DNA of 64,000 nt, from the NCBI GenBank assembly GCA_902602765.1, contig CACKSH010000003.1:1-64000 (forward strand). Direction: 5' to 3'. This document shows, in pieces, positions 37,482-46,678 of this stretch. The position numbers and the translations under genes were made by a program. The first letter of the stretch is position 1, and each line of letters opens with the position of its first letter. The notes beneath the pieces were generated by a model. It was not told where the DNA came from and ran no database searches. It saw only the letters and a list, made by a program, of their open reading frames with translations. This stretch comes from Paracoccaceae bacterium. GTDB lineage: Bacteria; Pseudomonadota; Alphaproteobacteria; Rhodobacterales; Rhodobacteraceae.

Positions 37482-38375
37482 ATGATTCAATTCCCTAACA
37501 TTAGCCCAGAAATCTTTAATTTTAATTTTTTGGGGTTTAACTTGGTTCTCAGATGGTATGCAGTATCATATATCGCTGGTTTTTTTTGCGCATTATTTGT
37601 TATGAAATATTTCGTAAAAAGGGCGCATTTATGGGAAAACTCAGAACCGCCACTTACAAAAGACCAAGCAGATAATTTATTGACTTATTTGATATTAGGG
37701 GTGATCGTAGGTGGTCGTTTAGGATACGTTTTATTTTACAATCTTGAATACTACATTTCCAGACCTTTCGATATATTTCGTGTTTGGGATGGTGGTATGT
37801 CATTTCATGGTGGTTTTTTGGGGGTTATTGTCGCGGTGTATTTATATGCCCGTTTCAACGGTTTGGCTCTTTGGGTTTTAGCTGATCTTATCGCTCTCGC
37901 TTCGCCGCCAGGGTTATTTTTTGGGCGCGTAGCTAACTTTATTAATATAGAGCTTTGGGGAAGCCCAACAACACTTCCCTGGGGAGTTGTTTTTCCCGGT
38001 GAAGCAGCCCAAAATTGCGGGCAATTTATAGACGTTTGTGCAAGGCACCCTACGCAGCTTTATGAGGCTATTCTTGAAGGAATTTTTCTATTTTTGCTAC
38101 TGCTTTTTGTCGCTTTTAAAGGAGGCCTTAAGTATCCTAAATTTACAGTGGGTGTTTTCTCGCTTGGTTATGGTTTGTCACGGTATTTCGTCGAGTTTTT
38201 CAGGGTGCCTGACGCACAATTCGTTTCAGTCGAGAACCCTCATGGGTATGCTTTTGAGGCTTACGATGTAGCGCTCTCAATGGGACAGCTTTTGTCAATG
38301 CCCATGATAATAGCAGGAATTTTGCTAATTCTATTAAGTATTTGGGCTAAAAAACTTGATAGGGGACAAATATGA
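37482..38375 (+). CDS. lgt: phosphatidylglycerol-prolipoprotein diacylglyceryl transferase
   Basis: 297 aa with about seven membrane helices. Lgt motifs include RWYAVSYIAGF near residue 24, GGRLGYVLFYN near 76, the HGG signature in GGMSFHGGFLG near 106, GRVANFINIELWG near 148 and HPTQLYEA near 188. It attaches diacylglycerol to the lipobox cysteine of preprolipoproteins, the first step of lipoprotein maturation. It is unusual here in that it lies between the exporter genes and a TolC-like lipoprotein. The stop overlaps the next gene's ATG by 4 bp. Confidence 0.95.
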   Translation: MIQFPNISPEIFNFNFLGFNLVLRWYAVSYIAGFFCALFVMKYFVKRAHLWENSEPPLTKDQADNLLTYLILGVIVGGRLGYVLFYNLEYYISRPFDIFRVWDGGMSFHGGFLGVIVAVYLYARFNGLALWVLADLIALASPPGLFFGRVANFINIELWGSPTTLPWGVVFPGEAAQNCGQFIDVCARHPTQLYEAILEGIFLFLLLLFVAFKGGLKYPKFTVGVFSLGYGLSRYFVEFFRVPDAQFVSVENPHGYAFEAYDVALSMGQLLSMPMIIAGILLILLSIWAKKLDRGQI

Positions 38376-39646
38376 GATTTCTTAGAGTGCTTATGTATTT
38401 TATCCTTTTAACCTGCATCTGTTGGGGCATACTTATTTTTAGTGGCCCAAAAATTATAAATGTAGCTACTCAAAGGCTTTTTGACGACAAGATCAAGCTC
38501 CATCGTGTCAAAGTAAATCCTAATCTAGCCATCGAAATTGCTAGGGTTGAATTGCATGGTGGATCTGATCAATCAGTGAGTAGTGAAATTGGAATCATCA
38601 AAGCGTTAAAAATTAGTTGGGCGCTATCAGACAGAGGCCCTATGCTGAGAGTTGAGACAGGGCCAGTCAAACTAGTAAATTTAATGGAAGCTCAGGCTTC
38701 GGAAATAGTACTGTCACCTTTAGAATTTGCCGTATTGCCTCAAACAATATTTGATGCAACTTTTCATGAAACTGATATAATCAAAAAATCTACGGTTCCC
38801 AGTATTACTGTGACTGGGTTACTACTGCCGGGCTTCAAACAAATTAAAGATGTTATGGTTCGGGCCGAGCAGGTCCGATATCATGATTTTGTTTCTCTGC
38901 GCGCAAAAGGGCTGACTGGCAGTATTGATTTACTTAATTTTAGCGAGAGTTTTAGTACTCAAAAAAATGAAATTTATGTGGTAATTGATGAAATTGAAAC
39001 CATAGATAAAACTTTTAAAATAGTTTCATCAGAACTAAAAATTCTAAATGACCAAGACAAAAAAAACGCCATTATTAAACTTCGTCAGCTTTCCACGCAG
39101 AACGGGAAATTAAATGAAATAAGCTCACTACTTTCGATGAATAACCATCAACTAGAAATTTCTTCATCGGGTATATTTAATGACTATTCAATTAACCACA
39201 ACGGAAACTTTTTAGGCCATTTAAAAAATCTTGGCTTCAACATGGTGTCAAAAATGAAAGGGTTTGATGGGTCGAGTCGCTTTGTCAGCTCAACAACCAT
39301 TTCCTTTGACGAAATACCAAAATTTAGTGTAAATTTAGACGGATCACTTGATTTAGATAGCTGGAACAGTTGGCATACCTGTGCGTTGGTACAATGTGAA
39401 CTACAAAATTTTGTTGCGAATTACTCAGTAGTTTTGAGTGAGGGTAGGTTTGATGGCCAAAGCTTTTGTTTATTCGAAAGTTGTACTTTTAAAAATTTGA
39501 GACATAAGTTTATTTCTACAAATACGGATAGTTTCTTTTTGAGCCTAGGGGGCAAAAAGATTTTTAGTCCACTTGCGTTGGCGGCTGCATATGGATGGAT
39601 GACCAATGGACGACCGGTTGCCAATGGTCATGAGATAAACTTTTAA
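38372..39646 (+). CDS. membrane-anchored hypothetical protein with two CX4C pairs
   Basis: 424 aa. One N-terminal membrane helix (residues ~5-26), then a long, beta-rich extracytoplasmic region whose start (IKLHRVKVNPNLAIEIARVELHGG) is loosely reminiscent of AsmA-like envelope proteins. Four cysteines near the C-terminus form two CX4C pairs (C337/C342 and C366/C371), likely disulfides or a metal site. No family is recognised. Overlap with lgt (ATGA) shows co-translation with it. A TolC-like gene follows about 85 bp downstream, so a role in envelope assembly or export is plausible but inferred. Confidence 0.75.
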   Translation: MRFLRVLMYFILLTCICWGILIFSGPKIINVATQRLFDDKIKLHRVKVNPNLAIEIARVELHGGSDQSVSSEIGIIKALKISWALSDRGPMLRVETGPVKLVNLMEAQASEIVLSPLEFAVLPQTIFDATFHETDIIKKSTVPSITVTGLLLPGFKQIKDVMVRAEQVRYHDFVSLRAKGLTGSIDLLNFSESFSTQKNEIYVVIDEIETIDKTFKIVSSELKILNDQDKKNAIIKLRQLSTQNGKLNEISSLLSMNNHQLEISSSGIFNDYSINHNGNFLGHLKNLGFNMVSKMKGFDGSSRFVSSTTISFDEIPKFSVNLDGSLDLDSWNSWHTCALVQCELQNFVANYSVVLSEGRFDGQSFCLFESCTFKNLRHKFISTNTDSFFLSLGGKKIFSPLALAAAYGWMTNGRPVANGHEINF

Positions 39647-39729
39647 TTTCAGGCAGTTTCTTGTTGAGAATTCTTATCCATTATCATAGAACTTTGTGCG
39701 TTGATAAATCTTTTTTTGGGGGGGTTATT

Positions 39730-41127
39730 GTGAAGAAAAATCTAAAAATTTTACTTATATTTTTATTTGTTTCTGGTTGTGACGGCATTGGCGTTGATAA
39801 GCTAAAGCAGTCTTCTATGAGTTTTTTTAAATCGAATGATTCTTCCCAGTTTGAAGTCTTGCAGAATTACAATAATGAAATTAAAAAGCAGACTATACAG
39901 CAACTGCTTGCTGGTGCTGAGGCCAAAGTAAACATCGAAGGTTCCTTTGGGGAGTCCCTTAAAAGTGCTGTTGAAAAGGATCCGGGCGTTATAACAATTT
40001 CACGCGAGCTTTTGGCGATGAAGGCAAGCGTTGATGTTACAAAATCTCAAAAAGAATTTCAGGTCTCTGGCACGCTCTACGGTGGGATAGAGGATGTGTC
40101 TGATAATTCAAAAGGGATTGCGATGGTATTGAGCGCAAATAGGTTAATTTTCGATGGTGGAGCATTGGATGCTCAAATTGCGACTCAAAATTTTTCTGTA
40201 AAATCAAAGGAATATGCGCTTCGGGCAAAAATTGATGAAAGGCTGATGGAGTTAGCCAGTATTTGGGTGGAGTTAGAGCGGTACGAAACTTTGAATAAAA
40301 AAATAGAGGATAGGGTTGGTGTGCTAGGTCCTCTGATTTCGAAATTGGAGCAAGTTGCCGAAGCCGGACTGGGTGACGTGAGACAAGTGGCAGCAGCTCA
40401 GAGGACAGTTACTAAAATACAAGTTACCCAGGCAGATATAGCCGAGAAATTTGAGGCGGCAAAAGTGAATTTTGTTAATTCATTTGGATCGCTACCTCAA
40501 GGCCAACGTTTTGATCATGAGCTGGTTTTAAGGTTGATGCCAGAAGTCGTTACAAAAGAAATGGCTAACCAGGCTGCTGCTATACAAATGCGTTATGCCG
40601 ATTATATGGCTGCAGAAGCAAATTTACAATCCGTTTTGGTGAGAGATGGAATCAAGTTAGGCTTTGAATCTCGGGTCACCCGACCATTTGGCGCAAGTAC
40701 CAGAGACTCTGACGAGAGTATAGGTTTTGCACTTAGAAAAACTTTATTTAATGGTAAAAAAAATATTTCAGAAATCGAGCAGGCGAAGGCCCAAATCGAC
40801 GCTAACATTGCGAAATTAAATTCTTCCTATAGAGAAGGTGTCCGGGTAATTAAGAATGCCCAGCAAAATGTCAGCTCGATGAAAGAAGCTGTGGAATTGG
40901 CTCGAAAAAATGCTCAGATAGCTTCGGATGAAATTGTTTATTTGAGAAAACAATTAGTAATCGGAGGCTCTACCTTGGATAGTGTTTTGTCTGCAGAAGC
41001 ACGGCTATATGAGGCTGAAGCAAATGAAATCAATTTTGAAGCAGAAAAGCGAAAATCTGAGCTTTCAATTTTGAATGGATTAAGCTTACTGGGTCCGGCT
41101 ATTGGCATAGCGTATGAAATGAATTGA
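39730..41127 (+). CDS. TolC-like outer membrane lipoprotein, probable type I secretion channel
   Basis: 465 aa. Signal peptide with lipobox FVSGC near residue 14, then long amphipathic helices typical of outer-membrane efflux proteins (two repeats, e.g. AKEYALRAKIDERLMELASIWVELERYETL-like and ANLQSVLVRDGIKLGFESRV strand regions). It should be the outer channel for the nearby HlyD/ABC pair. The frame extends to TTG 39661, but GTG 39730 is chosen because a GGGGGG ribosome site precedes it and the signal peptide then starts correctly (MKKNLKILLIF). Lipidated TolC relatives exist (NodT/OprM type), though type I channels are often unlipidated. Confidence 0.83.
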   Translation: MKKNLKILLIFLFVSGCDGIGVDKLKQSSMSFFKSNDSSQFEVLQNYNNEIKKQTIQQLLAGAEAKVNIEGSFGESLKSAVEKDPGVITISRELLAMKASVDVTKSQKEFQVSGTLYGGIEDVSDNSKGIAMVLSANRLIFDGGALDAQIATQNFSVKSKEYALRAKIDERLMELASIWVELERYETLNKKIEDRVGVLGPLISKLEQVAEAGLGDVRQVAAAQRTVTKIQVTQADIAEKFEAAKVNFVNSFGSLPQGQRFDHELVLRLMPEVVTKEMANQAAAIQMRYADYMAAEANLQSVLVRDGIKLGFESRVTRPFGASTRDSDESIGFALRKTLFNGKKNISEIEQAKAQIDANIAKLNSSYREGVRVIKNAQQNVSSMKEAVELARKNAQIASDEIVYLRKQLVIGGSTLDSVLSAEARLYEAEANEINFEAEKRKSELSILNGLSLLGPAIGIAYEMN

Positions 41128-41291
41128 GTCGCTTTATCCTCATAAAGCCTCAAAAGTTAAAGAACATTAACTTTGACCTTAAAAGCAGAAAAGGGCTTGA
41201 TCCACGTTGGTTTTGGCGTTAAACGCGAAATTGATAAATCTAGGTAGGGTTAAATGATGCAGGTTTGCAACACATTTTTCTTGATAAGTGT

Positions 41292-41320
41292 TTGACAAGG
41301 CTCCTGAGAATTTTTACCTT
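41292..41320 (+). promoter_or_regulatory. candidate promoter of the giant surface protein gene
   Basis: Perfect TTGACA (41292-41297), a 17-nt spacer and TACCTT (41315-41320). The predicted leader of about 80 nt contains a C/G-rich segment (CGGGCGGGATTCCGTCC) and a GGAG ribosome site 9 nt before the ATG. A long leader is common for abundant surface proteins. Motif match only. Confidence 0.5.
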
Positions 41321-41406
41321 GCTGTTTAATGTAATTCTGGTTTTTCTAGAGTTGCGAATAATCGGGCGGGATTCCGTCCTGTAAAAAATTGTATGGAGCA
41401 AAAAAC

Positions 41407-44400
41407 ATGAATATGATTTCGACAGGTGCATTTCAGAGCGAAATGGACGCTTCCAACAAGACGGAGACATTGGTTTCCAAACTAGTCTCAGCTTGGGAAA
41501 AGAAGAATGCGAAAGTAGCACGGGCAGGTGGCGTTTCTCTTATGGCCCTGTCGTTAGCAGCTTGTGGTAGCAGCGACGATACAGCCACTGATACATCAAG
41601 TAGTAGTTCTTCATCGTCCTCCGACGACACTAGCACTACTACCACTACAACAACCGCCACAGCACAGACATTTACCTTATCGTCTGGGTTGGACGCGATA
41701 ACTGGTGGTGCAGCTGATGATGCGATATATGGAGCCATTACGGCCGCAGCTACAACAACAACTTTAGAAGCCTATGATCGAATTGATATGGGCGCAGGTA
41801 CTGACACTTTCGTTTTAACACTGTCTGGCGGAAACTATGTTGGTGACACATCCATCAGCGGCGTTGAGAACTTCACCGTGCAAGCGTCTGGCGCTGGGCG
41901 ATCATTTGATGCTGATGCATTGGAGGGCATGGCCACATTTACCGTAAATCAGTCAAGCCAGAATATGACCGTTACTAATATGGAGTCCGTGGATACCGAT
42001 ATTGCTATCTACAAAGACTCAACTGCTAATACTACTTCTATAACTTTCAAAAACGCAGCTCTTGCTGGCACAGACGATACGGTTGACTTAAATCTAAATC
42101 GCGTTACTGCTACTGAAGCAGTTACACTCGCGGGTGCAGGCGCGAACGATATCGAAAACGTGAATATTATTTCTGATGGTTCTGTCAAGAATTTCATGGG
42201 TGCTTTGACAGTTGAAGATTCGGGCAACGTAGATGGAATGAAAACGCTGACTATTTCTGGATCTGCGGCGTTGGACATGGACGTAGCTGCGCTGGATTTC
42301 GCCGGAAATGCTACTACAAGTACAGCAACACTTGATGCTTCTGCAATGACAGGTGCTCTTCTTGTCGATGCTGACGACGCCGATGCTAACATTCGCATGA
42401 CTATAACTACGGGTTCCGGTGATGACACTTTAGATATGGGCGATTCATTGAACACGCTCGATACAGTGGATATGGGAGCTGGTACTGATACTATAAAAAT
42501 TGACAGTCTGGCGAACTCTTCAACTACAACGTTGACATCTTCATACAATTTAACTGGGGTAGAAAATGTTCAGGTTGCGGGTGCTGATGAAGCGTCGATC
42601 ACTATAGCAGCGGCTGGACAGGCTGGTCTTGAAAAAGTAATTTTTGTCGAAAATGCTGACGGTAGTGATGATAACGGTGATGCATACACTGTGACTGGAC
42701 TGGCCGCCGGTGTCGATGTTCAATTAACCAACAGTGTGAACGCTCGTGATGCAAATACTCTAACCATCTCTCTTGCTGATGCTTCTGGATCAGCTGATAA
42801 TCTGACCGTTATAACTGCTGGTACATCTGGGCATGGAACAGATAACAATATGGATGATATAGCGATCAGTGATGTTGAGACGCTAACTATTAATTCTATA
42901 TTCGCGGGCGTGACTGCGATGACTGCAACAGAATTTAACGTAATTGACGATATTTCTGCTGACACAAGTCTAACAAAGATCGTTGTAACAGGTACTGAAA
43001 AGACGAATATCACGGTCGGCGCAGAGGCAACTAACCTTGCGTCCATCGACGCTTCGGCTTTGGGTGACGGAGTTACCGTTGATGTGTCTGCTCTAACCTC
43101 TAACACAACAATTACTGGTACGGGTGGAAACGATACATTTACAATTGGTACTACCTTGACAAATGCCGACAGTTTTGATGGTGGAAGCCAAGGAACGGCC
43201 GCGACCGATGGTGATACATTGACAGCTACCATCGCCGGCCTTACCGCTGCATCTGGAGCTTTATCAATTGCTAATGTTGAGGATATACGTCTTGACACAG
43301 CAACATCGGCATCTTTGGTTAACGCCGCAGGTATAACTGGCGCCGGTACTACTGTTGCGTTTGCTTCGACTGAAAACGTAACAATTTCTAATCTTGCCGC
43401 AGGGGTAAAGGTTGGATTGGGTTTTGGTGCAGCCGCAGCTACTGATGATTATAGTGGAACTTTGACTGCGTCACTGGCTGATGAGACTGGGACAGCTGAC
43501 TCGATTACTTTCGAGTTAACCGATCAGGCTGCTAACAATGCGATTAATGCAACATTGGCAACCGCTTCAACAACACTGGAAAGCGCGACCATCAATCTTG
43601 GGACCGATAACGATACTAAAGACAGTGCGACTTTGAATGTTGCAAATTTGAAGGTTGGAACGTTAACTCTAACAAATGCTTCAACCGCAGGTGCTAATAC
43701 TGCGGCGGAAACAATGACTTTGGGAACATTGTCGACTTCAACAACGACACTTGATGCTTCAGCATTCGTACCTATCGTTTCTGCAACCGCTGGAGCTGCC
43801 ACAGCTACAACCTTCAACCTAAAAGGGGGTGTTGTACACAATGTGACTGGTTCAACAGCTGCAGATACGTTTTCTATCAGCACAACGAACTCAAACACCG
43901 CCTACAATATTGACGGTGGGGCCGGCACTGACACGTTGACCCTAAACATGGGTACAGCAACTTTCACCGACACAAACGTTGATAACTTCGAAGTCATAAA
44001 TTATGTAGTGGGAGCGAGTAAAGACGCGGTAGTAGCAACCGCTGCCGGTAAGGGTATTAACGACAACGATACCACCACGGTGAACATCTCCGGTGGTAAC
44101 GCTATATCCTCACTTGGTATCGGTGGAACTACTGCACTCGGTGCAGTAAACGGAAGTACGGCAACTGGTTTGGTGACATTTAATGCGGCAGACTTTAAGG
44201 GTAACCTAAGTGCCTCATTTGGTGACTCAGTTGTAGATACAGCACTAACAATTACTGGTGGTAGCGGTGCTGACAAGTTGTATGCAACATATGATACAGC
44301 AGCTACAGAGGTACTTAAGGTGTCTGCGATTGAAAAACTTCATATTTTGGCAGATCGCGGCGGTGATAGTGGCGAAACTTACACTTTCAATATGGCGAAT

Positions 44401-45789
44401 GTAAGTGGTGCGTCGTTGGTATCAGTTTCTGCAGGTGCTGCTAGTGCAGACGACACAACGATTACTTTAAGTAACCTTGCTGCTGGTCAAACGATTGCAA
44501 TGGGTTCTACTGCAGCTAATGGTATCAGCGCTGGAACTTTGTTCGGGACTACCTCAATGACTGCTACTTTGGCTTCTGCCACTGGAACAGCTGATGCACT
44601 AACGTTGAATTTGGTGGATACTGACGAAAACGCTGGCGTAGGCACAGACCAGACTGATTTCAACTCAGCAGGTTTGGAATCGTTGACAATCAACGTGGCA
44701 AACAGTGACGAAGACCATGACATCGATTTAGCAGGAGTTACCGCAACAACAGGAAGCAAAGTTGCGATTGTTGTAACTGGTGGTAAGGATGCAACGACCG
44801 ATGCTACAGTAGATGCTGGCGACGCTGGTTCATTATTGCAGATCGCTGATATGAGCAGCACAACCAATTCCTTCGACGCGAGCGCTTTTTTGGGTAACGT
44901 GTTGATGTCAGGCCGGCATACAAATTCGATGACTGCTACTACTGGTGTTGGCGATGATACCGTTAGGATGGAGAATACAGCCGACGTATTGACTGGTGGA
45001 GCGGGAACCGACACACTTGTTGTAGCCAAAGCCGCAATCTTAGGTGGGTTAAATATTGACCTAACTAACACAACGGATCAGGTTGTGTCCTTTAATGGAA
45101 GCGCATCTTCTGGAACTGTACTAGGTTTCGAAAACGTAGATGCTTCCGGTTACACTGGAAATTTCGGTGCATCGCTTACAGCTGGAGCGAGTGGTTCGAC
45201 GCTGACTGGTACTGCTAACGTTGATGAATTTACGTTAACAACAGCCAAGGCAGATACGGTCAATGCTACCAACCAGACTTCGTCGGCGACGGCAGTGGCA
45301 GTTGATACCATAAATAACTTTACCTTTGGTGCAAGCTCCGACAACGTTACTATAAGTATTGGTGATGTTGAGGAACTAACTGCAGTAACAGATATCATTA
45401 CCGGTGGCGTTACAAGTGCTTCGGTGGCTGCGGGTGCTGCGGGTGAAATTGAAACCATAGTTAAGGGAACTCCGGAAACACTTGACGCAGATGATGATGC
45501 AATCGTTATTACAGGTGGTACTTATGCAACCTTAACATTGATGTTGCGAGACCTAGAGGGTGGCGGGACTTCTGACATCACTCTGGCTGCTGCGCCAACT
45601 GCAAAAGACGCAATACTTGTATTCTGGTCAGACGGTACAGATGGCTATTTATCTATCGCCGCAACTGAAGATACAAATGCAGCAATTGCTACGGACGACC
45701 TAGTTGGATTTAACTTGGTTAAATTTGATGGTGTAACATCGTACGCTGATGGTGACGTGCACGTAAATAACCTCACATTTATCGCTTAG
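41407..45789 (+). CDS. giant beta-roll surface protein with N-terminal lipobox (S-layer/RTX-like)
   Basis: 1460 aa, very rich in Thr, Ala, Asp, Gly and Ser, very acidic. Residues 1-40 are polar, ~43-53 are hydrophobic and end in LAAC (Cys53, the only cysteine). A Ser/Thr/Asp linker follows (~56-85), then beta-strand repeats with calcium-binding-like patches: GSGDDTLDMG near 337, GTGGNDTFTIG near 575, GGAGTDTL near 840 and 1197. This composition suits an S-layer or large adhesin exported by type I secretion. ATG 41407 is chosen over TTG 41389 because GGAG precedes it. It is visibly richer in G+C than its neighbours. A strong terminator follows. Confidence 0.82.
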   Translation: MNMISTGAFQSEMDASNKTETLVSKLVSAWEKKNAKVARAGGVSLMALSLAACGSSDDTATDTSSSSSSSSSDDTSTTTTTTTATAQTFTLSSGLDAITGGAADDAIYGAITAAATTTTLEAYDRIDMGAGTDTFVLTLSGGNYVGDTSISGVENFTVQASGAGRSFDADALEGMATFTVNQSSQNMTVTNMESVDTDIAIYKDSTANTTSITFKNAALAGTDDTVDLNLNRVTATEAVTLAGAGANDIENVNIISDGSVKNFMGALTVEDSGNVDGMKTLTISGSAALDMDVAALDFAGNATTSTATLDASAMTGALLVDADDADANIRMTITTGSGDDTLDMGDSLNTLDTVDMGAGTDTIKIDSLANSSTTTLTSSYNLTGVENVQVAGADEASITIAAAGQAGLEKVIFVENADGSDDNGDAYTVTGLAAGVDVQLTNSVNARDANTLTISLADASGSADNLTVITAGTSGHGTDNNMDDIAISDVETLTINSIFAGVTAMTATEFNVIDDISADTSLTKIVVTGTEKTNITVGAEATNLASIDASALGDGVTVDVSALTSNTTITGTGGNDTFTIGTTLTNADSFDGGSQGTAATDGDTLTATIAGLTAASGALSIANVEDIRLDTATSASLVNAAGITGAGTTVAFASTENVTISNLAAGVKVGLGFGAAAATDDYSGTLTASLADETGTADSITFELTDQAANNAINATLATASTTLESATINLGTDNDTKDSATLNVANLKVGTLTLTNASTAGANTAAETMTLGTLSTSTTTLDASAFVPIVSATAGAATATTFNLKGGVVHNVTGSTAADTFSISTTNSNTAYNIDGGAGTDTLTLNMGTATFTDTNVDNFEVINYVVGASKDAVVATAAGKGINDNDTTTVNISGGNAISSLGIGGTTALGAVNGSTATGLVTFNAADFKGNLSASFGDSVVDTALTITGGSGADKLYATYDTAATEVLKVSAIEKLHILADRGGDSGETYTFNMANVSGASLVSVSAGAASADDTTITLSNLAAGQTIAMGSTAANGISAGTLFGTTSMTATLASATGTADALTLNLVDTDENAGVGTDQTDFNSAGLESLTINVANSDEDHDIDLAGVTATTGSKVAIVVTGGKDATTDATVDAGDAGSLLQIADMSSTTNSFDASAFLGNVLMSGRHTNSMTATTGVGDDTVRMENTADVLTGGAGTDTLVVAKAAILGGLNIDLTNTTDQVVSFNGSASSGTVLGFENVDASGYTGNFGASLTAGASGSTLTGTANVDEFTLTTAKADTVNATNQTSSATAVAVDTINNFTFGASSDNVTISIGDVEELTAVTDIITGGVTSASVAAGAAGEIETIVKGTPETLDADDDAIVITGGTYATLTLMLRDLEGGGTSDITLAAAPTAKDAILVFWSDGTDGYLSIAATEDTNAAIATDDLVGFNLVKFDGVTSYADGDVHVNNLTFIA

Positions 45790-45822
45790 TGAAATTATCT
45801 AGGTTATTTTCTATATCTTAAA

Positions 45823-45857
45823 AAAAGGCCCCTCCTGTATAAAGGTAGGGGCCTTTT
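45823..45857 (+). terminator. rho-independent terminator of the giant surface protein gene
   Basis: AAAAGGCCCCT (45823-45833) pairs perfectly over 11 bp with AGGGGCCTTTT (45847-45857), followed by ATTTTTC. It lies 33 bp after the stop codon. Confidence 0.9.
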
Positions 45858-46242
45858 ATTTTTCAAACGGACGGCTTTAATTTCTTGTCGATAAAAGTAA
45901 AATAGAGCGGCGCCTCTAAGCCATGTTAAAACGCCTTATACAAAATCGAATCCTACCTTCAAACAAACTAAGCTTAGTCCTTTAATTTGACGGATGATAA
46001 TGGCCGCCACTTCTTCCTGCCCTCTAATTTAATACGTATTAAAAGACTCATTCTGAACTAAATTGTTTTTTTTACACCTCGGCGGTCGAAATAAAAAACT
46101 TAGCTAATGTATAAACCGTGAGTCAAGATCGCGCTTTAGAACGGTAATAGTAGTCAAAAAAAAGGAATGTAAACCCAGCGTAGACCATTATTAATACTTG
46201 GCAATAATATCCGGAAGATCAAGTACAAAGTATAGAGTGCCG
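45858..46242. other. intergenic region between terminator and small-protein genes
   Basis: About 385 bp with no supported ORF. It lies downstream of both flanking transcription units, which converge on it, and contains a 16-bp palindrome. A non-coding RNA is possible, but I see no defining structure. Confidence 0.45.
46028..46043. promoter_or_regulatory. 16-bp perfect palindrome
   Basis: TTTAATACGTATTAAA is its own reverse complement. It could be an operator for a dimeric regulator or part of a weak bidirectional structure. It lies in an otherwise empty stretch about 200 bp downstream of the small-protein genes. Confidence 0.4.
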
Positions 46243-46440
46243 TTACTCACTACCAGACCTATCAAGTTCTTCTTTTAGAGCCTGTGCGTATGAATTACGA
46301 GCAGTTTGGTAAACTGCTATTTCAGAATTCAATCTAGCCATCTGGACTTCAAGAAATTGCAAAGATGCTAATTGAGCTTTTCCATTGTCTGAAAGGTCCT
46401 CGCTGTTATATTCAATATCATCAATAGTAATCTTTGGCAT
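46243..46440 (-). CDS. small paralogous protein, third of a tandem triplet (resembles DUF6447)
   Basis: 65 aa: a short beta-type start (MPKITIDDIEYNSEDLSDNG) followed by a helical stretch with AQLASLQFLEVQMARLNSEI and TARNSYAQALKEEL. It shares this pattern with the next two genes. The motif set resembles, from memory, the small marine-bacterial family DUF6447, of unknown function. The frame opens at TTG 46446, but ATG 46440 has AAAGGAAA upstream. The three genes are spaced 7-15 bp apart and must form one operon. Confidence 0.75.
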   Translation of the reverse strand: MPKITIDDIEYNSEDLSDNGKAQLASLQFLEVQMARLNSEIAVYQTARNSYAQALKEELDRSGSE

Positions 46441-46455
46441 AAACAATTTCCTTTG

Positions 46456-46671
46456 TTATTCGTCAAAACTCAATCCTGCCTTACTGGCTAAGATCTCCTT
46501 CTTAATTTCTTTGGTGTACCCATTTTTTGCTTTCTGTAAGACTGACCGAAGTCCTTCGGCCTCATAAATACGTCTATGGGCAAATTGATACATCTTAAGC
46601 CACTTTTCTGCCTCAGGTGAAATACCCTCCAAGTCATATTCCACGTCATCTAGTATCAGTTTTGTACTCAT
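46456..46671 (-). CDS. small paralogous protein, second of a tandem triplet (divergent copy)
   Basis: 71 aa, starting MSTKLILDDVEYDLEGISPEA. It is the most divergent of the three. The beta start and the final KNGYTKEIKKEIL match its neighbours, but the central AQLxxLQF motif reads WLKMYQFAHRRI. The longer frame to 46704 would overlap the previous gene. ATG 46671 leaves a 7-bp gap. Likely a subunit or partner of the same assembly. Function unknown. Confidence 0.7.
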   Translation of the reverse strand: MSTKLILDDVEYDLEGISPEAEKWLKMYQFAHRRIYEAEGLRSVLQKAKNGYTKEIKKEILASKAGLSFDE

Positions 46672-46678
46672 GAGAGAT

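Noticed and set aside
41153-41174. AAAGTTAA/TTAACTTT hairpin after the TolC-like gene as a terminator
   Set aside because: An 8-bp A/T-rich stem without a following T-run is too weak to call.
41590-41665. Ser/Thr-coding low-complexity stretch in the giant surface protein as a phase-variable repeat
   Set aside because: The codons are mixed (AGT, TCT, TCA, TCG, ACT, ACA, ACC), so there is no uniform DNA repeat for slippage.
42009-45458. Several long antisense ORFs inside the giant surface protein gene
   Set aside because: They arise from the repetitive Thr/Ala/Asp codon pattern read in reverse and consist of Val/Ser/Pro-rich low-complexity sequence.
19400-45935. Repeated CATGTTAAAAC-like words (near 19408, 32297 and 45921) as a dispersed repeat
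   Set aside because: The match is only about 10 bp in A/T-rich DNA, with unrelated flanks and differing positions relative to genes.
45940-45965. tRNA-like TCGAATCC string
   Set aside because: No flanking acceptor, D-arm or anticodon structure can be built around it.
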